A stretch of DNA of 8,851 bases from Bacillota bacterium. Its GTDB lineage: Bacteria; Bacillota_G; Limnochordia; DTU010. Positions within the stretch are counted from its first letter, which is position 1; every line of letters starts with the position of its first letter. Below, piece by piece: positions 1-6,836 of the stretch. The translations under genes were made by a program, and so were the position numbers. The DNA lies in assembly GCA_012799255.1 (NCBI GenBank), contig JAAZLQ010000199.1:1-8851 (forward strand), read 5' to 3'. The notes beneath the pieces were generated by a model. It saw only the letters and a list, made by a program, of their open reading frames with translations. It was not told the origin of the DNA and did no database searches.

Positions 1-1
1 A

Positions 2-1120
2 ACGAACATAAGTCTAGGTTTGCGCTCTAACTTGAGCCAAGCAACATATACATTACGCGTTTTATCCGCGCTGGAGACCTGCGAGCCCCCTACGGGAAAA
101 TCGCACATCCTTGACGATCTCAAGGAAAGCGTTTTCCCCACCTGGAACAAACAGTTAAATCAGCTGATTACCGGCTTGCCTCCGAAAGACCGAGATGACT
201 TGGCAAGGGTCTATTCTTTGCACGATACTACAACGGAACTCACTCGTGATCCGGTCGAGACCCGTCGTACTGAGAAAACTGCAAATTTTTCTGACCAAGA
301 ACTCAAGAATTTGCTGGGCTTTAGGCTTACCGGACCTCTTGATGACAAACCAACATTTCGATTAACACTTACACTAGGTGATTTCGCGTATGACGAAGCT
401 CATTTTCAGTGGGCTAAAGAATTGAGGGAATGCTTCTTTAACTGGACAGGAAAAAACCGTATAACAGGTGATGGCCAGCGATTTCAAGAGCTTGTGAGTA
501 AAGCTCATGGTCTTTACCAGCAATTGCCCACAGGAAACGAGACCGCGTTTAGTGAACTGGCAAAGATAGCAGATCAGAAGAATAAGTGCTTCCCCGTTTT
601 CCTCTACGAAATTCTAATTGGAGTTCTATTGGATTGGCACAAACGTTCTGAAACGACTCTAGATTCTATTGATGGTTGGCACGATAAATTGGTTAAAAAA
701 GCTCTCGACCTCCGAACTGAGGGAATGCAATTGCTTGAGAAGGGTCTAAGGGAGCCGATGCAGGAGACTATCCCCCCTCTAGAAATTGCATGCCGACCCG
801 ACTGGATATGGGATCCCGAAAGCGAAAGTGTCGAGCTATTCACCAGCAGAGTGCGAAAACACATTAATAAACAGATAAAGCACTACACTCAGACAATTCT
901 TGCCCTTACAGCACAGGTAACACTTCCAGAAGTTCGCTCCCCATACCACTATGAATGGTTAGTACGGTATCAAATTTATGGTGAATCCTTGATGTCTATT
1001 GCAAAATCCTCTAGTGATGAATATCGAAATCCAGAGGGGCAGTACAAAGAACGCGACCCCAACGATATTAAGGACAAAATCCAACAAATTGCAGATATAA
1101 TTGGGATAAAATTACGCTAA
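2..1120 (+). CDS. Hypothetical protein, 5' end not resolved, possible C-terminal HTH-like module
   Basis: I do not recognise this family. The frame is already open at the left edge of the window. The first usable start is TTG at 20 (366 residues), but it has only a weak Shine-Dalgarno-like stretch upstream, so the gene probably begins outside the window. The protein is charged, with no signal peptide or membrane segment. Residues about 1-230 (from the TTG) look mixed alpha/beta and contain a helical stretch near 190-245. The last 55 residues, with WLVRYQIYGESLMSIAK and ending QQIADIIGIKLR, resemble a helix-turn-helix-like tail I associate with uncharacterised Bacillota proteins; that is an impression, not a database match. 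The gene stands alone, is followed by a strong terminator at 1142-1165, and is not part of the replication operon. It could be cargo or a regulator; no function is assigned. Confidence 0.75.
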   Translation, partial: TNISLGLRSNLSQATYTLRVLSALETCEPPTGKSHILDDLKESVFPTWNKQLNQLITGLPPKDRDDLARVYSLHDTTTELTRDPVETRRTEKTANFSDQELKNLLGFRLTGPLDDKPTFRLTLTLGDFAYDEAHFQWAKELRECFFNWTGKNRITGDGQRFQELVSKAHGLYQQLPTGNETAFSELAKIADQKNKCFPVFLYEILIGVLLDWHKRSETTLDSIDGWHDKLVKKALDLRTEGMQLLEKGLREPMQETIPPLEIACRPDWIWDPESESVELFTSRVRKHINKQIKHYTQTILALTAQVTLPEVRSPYHYEWLVRYQIYGESLMSIAKSSSDEYRNPEGQYKERDPNDIKDKIQQIADIIGIKLR

Positions 1121-1141
1121 GTCTCAATCGACTCCAGCACG

Positions 1142-1165
1142 AGAACCCACCCGGGTTCTTTTTTT
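1142..1165 (+). terminator. Rho-independent terminator after the first gene
   Basis: A perfect 7-bp stem (AGAACCC at 1142-1148, GGGTTCT at 1153-1159) with an ACCC loop runs directly into a T tract (1159-1165). It starts 22 bases after the stop codon of the first gene and separates that gene from the replication operon. Confidence 0.9.
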
Positions 1166-1180
1166 GATCCATTAAAGTTC

Positions 1181-1204
1181 TTCCGCGTAGGAAACTACGC
1201 GGAA
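1181..1204. repeat. Perfect 10-bp inverted repeat with GAAA loop
   Basis: The arms TTCCGCGTAG (1181-1190) and CTACGCGGAA (1195-1204) are exactly complementary and enclose GAAA, a GNRA-type tetraloop that stabilises RNA hairpins. No T tract follows, so it is not a standard terminator. It lies between the terminator of the first gene and the replication operon. It could be a structured leader RNA element, a protein-binding dyad, or part of a replication origin; the sequence alone does not decide. Confidence 0.75.
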
Positions 1205-1256
1205 TCGGGGCGTGTTACTCTAAGATTAGCAGAGATAAGCCGACTCTTTTCGAGGC

Positions 1257-1276
1257 AATCTCTGTGCAATGAGATT
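1257..1276. repeat. Short inverted repeat in the operon leader
   Basis: AATCTC (1257-1262) and GAGATT (1271-1276) form a 6-bp inverted repeat around an 8-base spacer. It immediately precedes the TTGAGCGCTCAA palindrome, so the two may form one regulatory or origin region. At this length it could also be chance. Confidence 0.4.
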
Positions 1277-1300
1277 CAGCACTTGAGCGCTCAAAGCTGA
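1277..1300. promoter_or_regulatory. Candidate operator: 12-bp palindrome with flanking arms
   Basis: TTGAGCGCTCAA (1283-1294) is a perfect 12-bp palindrome. Outside it, TCAGC on the left and GCTGA on the right extend the symmetry, though with unequal spacers (AC and A). It lies about 50 bases before the start of the first HTH gene, where a dimeric repressor could control the replication operon. No convincing -35/-10 pair could be placed around it. An origin element is an alternative reading. Confidence 0.45.
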
Positions 1301-1341
1301 TTCCAAGAACCTTGAAAACTAAATACGAAGGAGGAATTAGC

Positions 1342-1596
1342 ATGAACAGTTCCCGATTAATGACTGCACAGGAAACAGCAAAACTCTTGGGCGTCTCAAA
1401 ACATCGCCTTTACGAAATGGCCAAGAAAGGCCTAGTTCCATCATGCCGACTAGGGCGGCAGGTTAAGTTTGACCTAAAGCAAATCGAAGAATGGCTTGCC
1501 AAAGGCGGCACTGCACTTCCCGGAGGATGGCGGTGGCAACACGCCTCCCCAAAGGGGGGTGCAACATATGGTGGCACTACAGATGGTTCAGAATGA
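1342..1596 (+). CDS. Small helix-turn-helix (excisionase/HTH_17-like) DNA-binding protein
   Basis: This 84-aa protein carries a MerR/excisionase-type HTH: residues 7-30 (MTAQETAKLLGVSKHRLYEM) form the helix pair, followed by the wing-like segment KGLVPSCRLGRQVKF and a helix QIEEWLAKGG. The family includes recombination directionality factors and plasmid or phage regulators. The ATG at 1342 was chosen because AAGGAGG (1328-1334) sits 7 bases upstream; an in-frame TTG at 1312 has no such support. The Gly/Trp-rich tail (residues 55-84) is encoded where the gene overlaps the primase gene by 29 bases in another frame, so the tail may be a by-product of that overlap. As the first gene of the operon, it most likely regulates replication or copy number and may bind the dyads at 1257-1300. 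Confidence 0.85.
   Translation: MNSSRLMTAQETAKLLGVSKHRLYEMAKKGLVPSCRLGRQVKFDLKQIEEWLAKGGTALPGGWRWQHASPKGGATYGGTTDGSE
1545..1559 (+). promoter_or_regulatory. Primase Shine-Dalgarno inside a hairpin
   Basis: AAAGGGGGG (1551-1559) is the only good ribosome binding site for the primase start at 1568. Its G run can pair with CTCCCC (1545-1550) across an AAA loop, a 6-bp stem with one G-U pair. Both arms lie within the coding sequence of the upstream HTH gene, so ribosomes translating that gene would melt the hairpin. This suggests translational coupling of primase to the HTH protein. Confidence 0.5.
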
Positions 1597-3952
1597 TCGT
1601 CTAAAATCCGCTCTAGAATACCACAAAATGGGCTTCTCGGTGATTCCTTTGAACAGTGTGCAGGATGGTCGGTGCTCTTGCGGCAAGGGAAAGAACTGCC
1701 CTAGCAAGGGGAAGCATCCCAAGCTATCAAGGTGGGAAAAATTTCAGACAACACGCGCCACTCCTGAACAAATCCAGAACTGGTGGACATCTTTTCCCGA
1801 TGCCAATATCGGCATAATCACAGGAGCTGTTAGCGGGCTTATCGTTTTCGACGTGGACCCCCCTGATGGAGAACAAGAACTACGAGAGTTACGGCTTGAG
1901 CTACCGCCAACAGCTGTTGCCAGAACCGGCTCAGGAGGCCTGCATTACTTCTTCAAGCACCCCGGAAGTCACTGTTCCAACTCAGTTGGTAAAATCGGGA
2001 AAAACCTCGATATCCGGGGCGATGGAGGGCTTATAGTGGCGGCACCTAGTGTGAACGCAAACGGGGGATACACGTGGCTTATGCATCCCCGTGATGCTGG
2101 GATTGCCAAACCACCAAAGTGGCTGTTGGAACACATTAACCATGAAAATGGCAATGGGAACTGCGGGAGAAAAGTAACTGATGATGACTGGCTTCAAAGC
2201 GTTGAAGAGGGCGGTCGCAACGACAAATTGGCTAGACTGGCAGGGTCACTCTTTGGCAGAGGGTTGCCCACCGAGATCGTGATGGAGACCCTTCTGGCGT
2301 GGAACCAGAACCGCTGTAATCCTCCACTCGATGAAGCAGAAGTCAGTGCGGTTGTGAACTCCATTTCTCGGTTGCACGAAAAAAACGATGCAACCGATAC
2401 CGGCCGGATTCATGTCGAAAGACCGGAAACCCTCATCCATGTTGCACAAGGATTTTTGCCCCAAGTCGTTGCTGAGGCTTGGAGAGCCGTTGAACGAAAC
2501 AACGCTCCTCCGCAAATCTTTCAAAGAGCTGGCGAAATCGTGCGTATCACAAACAGCGACAACGGTACCCCAGTGATCTCAACGCTATGCCACAAAGGTC
2601 TTAAGGGACATCTGGCACGAATTGCACGTTGGGTGGAGTACAAGAAATTGAAGAATGGGGATGAGATCCCTATTGACCACCACCCTCCAGATGCAGTTGT
2701 AGGTGACTTGCTAGTGGAACCGGCCAAACCTTTGCCAATTCTGAACAGGATTGTTGAGGCGCCTGTCTTTGGAAGAGATGGTTCCCTCAAGACAGACCCA
2801 GGATACCACGCACAAAGTAGGAGCTACTACTTTGCAAAAAATCTAAAGTTGCAACCTGTCTCGCAAGATCCGAGTCAAAACGAAATCGATGACGCAAAGA
2901 ACCTACTCGCAAGCGATCTTCTAGGTGACTTCCCGTTTACAAGTCCCTCCGATTTGGCACACGCATTGGCAGCCATGTTTCTACCGTTCGTGCGGGAATT
3001 GGTCGATGGACCAACCCCCTTGCACATGATCAGTGCGCCCAGTCCTGGAACGGGCAAGGGTTTGTTGGCCGATTGTATTGCAATTCCAGCCACCGGGCGG
3101 TCCATGGAAATCATGACGTACTCGACGAGTGATGAAGAGAACCGAAAGAGGTTCACGTCAACACTCCTAGAGGCTCCCGTTTATGTCGCATTTGACAATA
3201 TTGTGGGCACTTTGAGTTCCCCAACCCTAGCGGCAGTCTTGACCAGCACCATCTGGAAGGATCGCCGGCTAGGCAAATCGGAAAACATTGCGCTCGATGT
3301 TACCACGACATGGGTCGGCACCGCAAATTCGCCCACGTTCTCGACTGAGATAGCCAGAAGAATTGTGCGAATTCAAATCGATGCAAAAACCGCCGCACCG
3401 TGGCGGAACCGTACGTTTCGCCATCCAAGCCTAAGACGATGGGCTCAAGAGAACCGTGCAAAACTGGTTTGGGCTATTCTCACGCTTGTCCAAGCTTGGG
3501 TTGCAAAAGGTATGCCAAATGGAAACTACGATTTGGGAACCTATGAGAGCTACGCAGCTGTTATGGGCGGAATCTTCGACACTGTCGGTATCAAGGGCTT
3601 TCTCTCGAATCTCGATCAGATGTACGAGTCTGCTGATGAAGAAATGGCTGAGTGGCTCGAGTTCTTCACACAATGGTGGAAAGAACACCAAGATCAACCA
3701 CAGCAATCCAGGAACTTGTTCGAGCTTGCGGAAGAATGGGATCTTTTGCTTTCCATTCGCGGAACAGGCAGGCTTAACGGCCAAAAAACCGCCCTCGGCA
3801 AAGCCCTCGCCACTATGGACGGGAGGCGGATTGGGGAGTTTGAGATTGTCCGGGCTCGCAAGAAAGGGGCTGGAGGCACTGCAATCTACCAGCTTCTAAA
3901 AACAAAAGACGAAGCACAGATTGATTGGGCCTCACCCGATTCGCCGTGGTAG
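1568..3952 (+). CDS. Bifunctional DNA primase/polymerase fused to AAA+ ATPase (replication protein)
   Basis: This 794-aa protein is the likely initiator/primase-helicase of the element. Residues 10-190 match the Prim-Pol domain (archaeo-eukaryotic primase type, as in plasmid pRN1): the acidic pair DVD (95-97), SGGLHYFF with His126, and DIRGDGGLIVAAPS with Asp148. A cysteine cluster CSC(x5)C with HP (36-51) may bind zinc. Residues about 216-270 resemble the primase C-terminal PriCT_1 domain. The C-terminal half has a Walker A motif PGTGKG (493-498), a Walker-B-like VAFDN (540-544), a sensor-like WVGTANSP and an arginine pair in EIARRIVRI, as in helicase domains of phage and plasmid primases. 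ATG 1568 was chosen for its AAAGGGGGG Shine-Dalgarno; an upstream in-frame TTG (1496) would overlap the HTH gene further without such a site. It appears intact. Confidence 0.93.
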   Translation: MVALQMVQNDRLKSALEYHKMGFSVIPLNSVQDGRCSCGKGKNCPSKGKHPKLSRWEKFQTTRATPEQIQNWWTSFPDANIGIITGAVSGLIVFDVDPPDGEQELRELRLELPPTAVARTGSGGLHYFFKHPGSHCSNSVGKIGKNLDIRGDGGLIVAAPSVNANGGYTWLMHPRDAGIAKPPKWLLEHINHENGNGNCGRKVTDDDWLQSVEEGGRNDKLARLAGSLFGRGLPTEIVMETLLAWNQNRCNPPLDEAEVSAVVNSISRLHEKNDATDTGRIHVERPETLIHVAQGFLPQVVAEAWRAVERNNAPPQIFQRAGEIVRITNSDNGTPVISTLCHKGLKGHLARIARWVEYKKLKNGDEIPIDHHPPDAVVGDLLVEPAKPLPILNRIVEAPVFGRDGSLKTDPGYHAQSRSYYFAKNLKLQPVSQDPSQNEIDDAKNLLASDLLGDFPFTSPSDLAHALAAMFLPFVRELVDGPTPLHMISAPSPGTGKGLLADCIAIPATGRSMEIMTYSTSDEENRKRFTSTLLEAPVYVAFDNIVGTLSSPTLAAVLTSTIWKDRRLGKSENIALDVTTTWVGTANSPTFSTEIARRIVRIQIDAKTAAPWRNRTFRHPSLRRWAQENRAKLVWAILTLVQAWVAKGMPNGNYDLGTYESYAAVMGGIFDTVGIKGFLSNLDQMYESADEEMAEWLEFFTQWWKEHQDQPQQSRNLFELAEEWDLLLSIRGTGRLNGQKTALGKALATMDGRRIGEFEIVRARKKGAGGTAIYQLLKTKDEAQIDWASPDSPW

Positions 3953-3958
3953 GCAATC

Positions 3959-4111
3959 ATGACAGGCTCACCAATCGAAATCAATCACTTAACGGGGTCG
4001 GATACACCGACCCCGCCTAACAAGAAAGGGGCTACCGAAATCGCTGAAACCACGGAATACGAAGATAATGGCGCTTATCTAGCGCAAACAAACCAATGGA
4101 AGGGGTTATAA
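3959..4111 (+). CDS. Possible small protein, 50 aa
   Basis: An ATG-started frame of 50 codons begins 6 bases after the primase stop and ends 5 bases before the favoured start of the next gene, which fits operon spacing. The product is polar and acidic (MTGSPIEINHLTGSD at its start, WKGL at its end), with no membrane segment and no family I recognise. The ribosome binding site is weak (TAGG overlapping the primase stop), and the middle of the frame carries a perfect 9-bp hairpin. It may instead be an untranslated spacer with a regulatory structure. Confidence 0.4.
   Translation: MTGSPIEINHLTGSDTPTPPNKKGATEIAETTEYEDNGAYLAQTNQWKGL
3993..4015 (+). repeat. Strong 9-bp GC-rich hairpin between primase and next gene
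   Basis: CGGGGTCGG (3993-4001) pairs perfectly with CCGACCCCG (4007-4015) around ATACA. No T tract follows, so it should not terminate transcription efficiently by itself. Lying just after the 2.4-kb primase gene in the operon, it could act as a processing or mRNA-stability element that sets different levels for the upstream and downstream genes. It also lies within the possible 50-aa gene. Confidence 0.65.
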
Positions 4112-4116
4112 GAAAA

Positions 4117-4605
4117 GTGAAGAAACTCAATCGATTTAACGTAGATAATTGCCCACAGCACGAAAGACTCGTTAAGATATTGACCAATGCATATAACGCT
4201 GGTGTCGATATTGAATTAGCCTTCGCAGAAGTCCAAGAGAAAATCCGCAAAAGGAGATGGATGGATGACGGCTTAAGGGAAAGTCGAGCTCGCCACCTAG
4301 ATTTGAATGCTCTGGTAGGCAAAAAGTACGATGCATTGCATCCACTTATTCCGCTAGGAGACGACCACCCCTCGCTCTGGCTCGATGAACACGGTAATGT
4401 CGTACGCTATGTGTCTCATCTCTATGAACTCAACCACGAGGCGATATTAGGCAACGCCGAACTGTGCGAGCGCCTCGGCCTGAAAATGCGCATCAGCGCA
4501 GCTGATTCGTGGCACTGTGCAGGAAAAACAGTGCTGGTGGAGCTTCGCAAAAGAGAACCAATTTCAGTGAACAAGGGAAAAGCGAAAGGAGGAGTTACGC
4601 AGTGA
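4117..4605 (+). CDS. Hypothetical protein of the replication operon, 162 aa
   Basis: I do not recognise this family. The protein is soluble, basic at both ends and rich in charged residues. Residues 15-45 are helical with an acidic face (AYNAGVDIELAFAEVQEKI), followed by RKRRWMDDGLRESRARH, and the last 20 residues are Lys-rich. GTG 4117 is favoured because GGAAGGGG (4098-4105) precedes it at a slightly long spacing; the in-frame ATG at 4096 would add 7 residues but has no ribosome binding site. The stop overlaps the next GTG start (GTGA), so the two are co-translated. Position between the primase and an excisionase-like gene suggests an accessory role in replication or maintenance; this is inference from context only. 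Confidence 0.7.
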   Translation: MKKLNRFNVDNCPQHERLVKILTNAYNAGVDIELAFAEVQEKIRKRRWMDDGLRESRARHLDLNALVGKKYDALHPLIPLGDDHPSLWLDEHGNVVRYVSHLYELNHEAILGNAELCERLGLKMRISAADSWHCAGKTVLVELRKREPISVNKGKAKGGVTQ

Positions 4606-4820
4606 CTATCGATCCGCAAAGACACTCCGTAGACGGCCTTGCCAGCATCAAGGAAGCTTGTATGTTCCTGTCGCTGGGGAAATCAAGCCTCTACCAATTA
4701 ATGGGGAAAGGCGATGTTCCATTCGTATTTGTGGGGTCAAATCGACGAATTCCACGCAAAGCGTTGGTCGATTTCACAGAGAGCATTTTGGAGCAGAAGC
4801 AAATCTCACTTTCAAGTTAG
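4602..4820 (+). CDS. Small HTH protein, excisionase-like (copy A)
   Basis: A 72-aa DNA-binding protein of the excisionase/HTH_17 type: GLASIKEACMFLSLGKSSLY (residues 12-31) is the helix-turn-helix, followed by the basic wing VGSNRRIPRKAL and a C-terminal helix. GTG 4602 is chosen because AAAGGAGG (4586-4593) lies 8 bases upstream, and it overlaps the previous stop as GTGA. It is about 66 % identical over 61 residues to the HTH protein at 6837-7049, including the shared ending SLSS. It is the last gene of the replication operon and is followed by a terminator. A role as recombination directionality factor or as regulator is plausible; which of the two copies serves excision cannot be told from sequence. 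Confidence 0.88.
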   Translation: MTIDPQRHSVDGLASIKEACMFLSLGKSSLYQLMGKGDVPFVFVGSNRRIPRKALVDFTESILEQKQISLSS

Positions 4821-4831
4821 CATTCCAACTG

Positions 4832-4862
4832 GGTCGGGAGGCACACTGCCTCTCGACCTTTT
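4832..4862 (+). terminator. Rho-independent terminator of the replication operon
   Basis: A 12-bp stem (GGTCGGGAGGCA 4832-4843, TGCCTCTCGACC 4847-4858, one G-U pair) with a 3-base loop is followed by TTTT. It closes the operon that begins at 1342 and stands between it and the convergent minus strand gene. On the minus strand the T tract is missing, so it should act mainly on + strand transcripts. Confidence 0.85.
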
Positions 4863-4918
4863 AGAATACTTCACAAAAATGGAAAGGATGAATGGGATGG
4901 CAACTCTTTGGTCTTGAT

Positions 4919-6604
4919 TCACTTGGGCTCTTGCACATTAAACACTCTGTGCAGAAACTCCAAAGAAAATCCAGCCTGCATGCCATGTTCTTCTTCAAAG
5001 TTTGGTTCTTCCGGTCCATATTTGTCCCAAAGATAATCGTCCGATAGTGGAGGTACTCGCATCTTGCGTGCATTGTTCACATGACCCTTTAGCTCCTGCG
5101 TGTTACCAGATATCTCTTGATATAGAACCTGAGCCCCTTCCTCCCGATCCCATCTGTCAGTGAAATCCAGCTCATAAGTTCTATGCAGTTGCGCTAAGTT
5201 TGCACCAGCTAAGCCCCGGATTATCAACATCTCTGCTTCAAAGAACATAAGGTTTTTGACACAAGGTGATGTTCCTTCCCCATTGTCCAAGACAGACCTT
5301 CTTTTTTTAAGCGAATCCGCCGTTGTCAGCTCGTTCAGTTCGCTTCGGAGTAGATAGAAATCCCGGAGTTCTTTTTCGAGATTGTCCAATTCCGCATTAA
5401 TCGTCCCCAAATCAGAATAATGGGCAGCTAACATTACATCGATGTCACGCAATTGGGATAGTTTTTCGCGATGGATCGTATCAACTCCCACACGCTTTAC
5501 AAGGTGGCGTGATGACAGATATCTTCCACTAATAGCCTCGGTTTCTTTTAACCACTTATTTCTAGTCCCCAACAATTCGGCTCTGACCTTAGATTGTCTT
5601 TCCAGGCACGTTTTACAGCCTAGTAGATTAGCTTGGATCTTTTCGTTAATGCCTTTCAGCACATTGCTGCGCTTAGTCTTAAAGTCTCCCCCCTGAGCAA
5701 GCAATTCGTCCACAAACTGCACCATGGAAACAAGCATCTCTTCGACCATTTTATTATACATACTTTCTTTGCTGTATAGCCGCTTGATTGCCATCTTCCA
5801 TTCATCAATCTCTTTGCCTTTACGTCTCTCATAATCAGGATTCAGCTCAAAATCGGCTACTAGAACCTCGTCGTGGAATGCTTTAGATGTCGCATCCCAG
5901 TTCAGCGGGAAACAGATGGCAGCAAGAAGTCCTGGACGTTCTGGTTCTCCGTGATCTACCTCTTTCTCCTCTTTCCATTTTTCCCATGGCAGGATCCTTA
6001 CTCGTGGATCCCCTTCTATCATCCGATATTCCGAACACGCATACCATTCCCTCCACAATTGATATAACCCTTCCCGCTCATGATTCTCCAATCGAGATTC
6101 CCACTCAATAAGTACGCTTGGCGGCCACTCTGGGACCAAGACAGCGGTGTAAGGAGGGCGTGTCTCCCAATACTCAGGTTCCTCATCCGTATCAAAAGTA
6201 AGAGCCGTCCCCAAAACAAGAAGATCGTCCATGCTAAAGTAATCGAGCCCAAACTCCTTTGCATAACTCTGCAATAGTCCCCTGACACCCGCATCGTTTA
6301 TAACTAAAGAATGCATTGTTGCATCAATGCTGTCCTCATCAATTGCTTTGATTATCGCCTCGAAAAAGACCTTTTCTAGCACATCATCGGGATGGACAGG
6401 TTGCTCATACATCCTATCTCTAGCATTCCATACTGGGTCTTTCGCCAATTCGCCTTTTGCTGCTTTTAACTCTTTACCTGAATTAGCTCTAAACGCCCGC
6501 AAGGCCCTTTTCATTCGCCAACTTCTACCCTGAAATAGTAATGGATGTGTGCAGTAGCTGAATTCTTGTGTTATTGGATCATAAATCCTCAATACTTCAG
6601 CCAT
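4919..6604 (-). CDS. Hypothetical coiled-coil-containing protein, 561 aa (candidate cargo)
   Basis: I do not recognise this protein. The start ATG at 6604 follows GGGGGGAG by 8 bases; a longer frame from TTG 6628 would run through that ribosome binding site. There is no signal peptide or membrane segment. Residues 1-70 are basic (GRSWRMKRALRAFR). Residues 130-215 are acidic and Trp-rich (EPEYWETRPPYTAVLVPEWP). Residues about 260-430 are long, highly charged helices likely to form coiled coils, with a CKTC pair at 330-333 that could bind metal or form a disulfide. The C-terminus (515-545) is acidic and proline-containing. It is the only long gene on the minus strand and lies alone between two paralogous HTH genes, so it looks like cargo, possibly host-interaction or phage-defence. 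No nuclease, NTPase or methylase motif is visible, so no activity is assigned. Confidence 0.85.
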   Translation of the reverse strand: MAEVLRIYDPITQEFSYCTHPLLFQGRSWRMKRALRAFRANSGKELKAAKGELAKDPVWNARDRMYEQPVHPDDVLEKVFFEAIIKAIDEDSIDATMHSLVINDAGVRGLLQSYAKEFGLDYFSMDDLLVLGTALTFDTDEEPEYWETRPPYTAVLVPEWPPSVLIEWESRLENHEREGLYQLWREWYACSEYRMIEGDPRVRILPWEKWKEEKEVDHGEPERPGLLAAICFPLNWDATSKAFHDEVLVADFELNPDYERRKGKEIDEWKMAIKRLYSKESMYNKMVEEMLVSMVQFVDELLAQGGDFKTKRSNVLKGINEKIQANLLGCKTCLERQSKVRAELLGTRNKWLKETEAISGRYLSSRHLVKRVGVDTIHREKLSQLRDIDVMLAAHYSDLGTINAELDNLEKELRDFYLLRSELNELTTADSLKKRRSVLDNGEGTSPCVKNLMFFEAEMLIIRGLAGANLAQLHRTYELDFTDRWDREEGAQVLYQEISGNTQELKGHVNNARKMRVPPLSDDYLWDKYGPEEPNFEEEHGMQAGFSLEFLHRVFNVQEPK

Positions 6605-6836
6605 GTTACATACTCCCCCCCTGACCAACCGTAGTAACTTAAGATTTCAAAAAATTCTTTATCTTACTCATGATTGTCTGGCGCGCTATGAAATAATTGA
6701 AAATAGCCACGCAAGGTCACGTGCCAATCCACCCAAGCCCTCATGGTAAAGGAGGTGTAATCGTCGGCTTGATCCCCTGGTTGGAATCGGATTGACCGCC
6801 TTGCAAGGTGGTATAAGTAAAGTAAGGAGTGATTTC
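6596..6836. other. Divergent intergenic region between cargo gene and HTH copy B
   Basis: This stretch must hold the promoters of both divergent genes. On the minus strand, GGGGGGAG is the ribosome binding site for the start at 6604; no convincing -35/-10 pair could be placed. On the + strand a frame is open from the 6630s to TAA at 6747-6749 and is followed at once by AAAGGAGG (6748-6755), a strong Shine-Dalgarno with no gene behind it: the nearest TTG (6769) stops after eight codons. This looks like a leftover gene junction, but it is short enough to be chance. Confidence 0.4.
6792..6819 (+). promoter_or_regulatory. Candidate promoter with overlapping operator for HTH copy B
   Basis: TTGACC (6792-6797) could be a -35 element, with TATAAG (6812-6817, 14-base spacer, short) or TAAGTA (6814-6819, 16-base spacer) as -10. 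Between them lies ACCGCCTTGCAAGGTGGT (6795-6812), an 18-bp palindrome with one mismatched pair, where a dimeric repressor would block RNA polymerase. AAGGAG (6824-6829) follows as ribosome binding site. The dyad is clear; the promoter is less sure. Confidence 0.45.

Noticed and set aside
3431..3784. 117-codon minus strand frame opposite the primase
   Set aside because: Shadow of a coding gene with recognisable motifs; composition is atypical and no start signal is visible.
3456..3899. 147-codon + strand frame inside the primase gene
   Set aside because: It overlaps the well-supported AAA+ and C-terminal region of the primase in another frame, has no ribosome binding site, and its Ser/Arg-rich translation looks like a shadow frame.
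4832..4862. Bidirectional terminator also serving the minus strand gene
   Set aside because: The stem is good, but the minus strand side is followed by CCCAGTTGG with no T tract, so action on that strand is not supported.
4861..5073. Minus strand frame overlapping the C-terminal end of the 561-aa gene
   Set aside because: It overlaps the larger gene in another frame and has no independent ribosome binding site.
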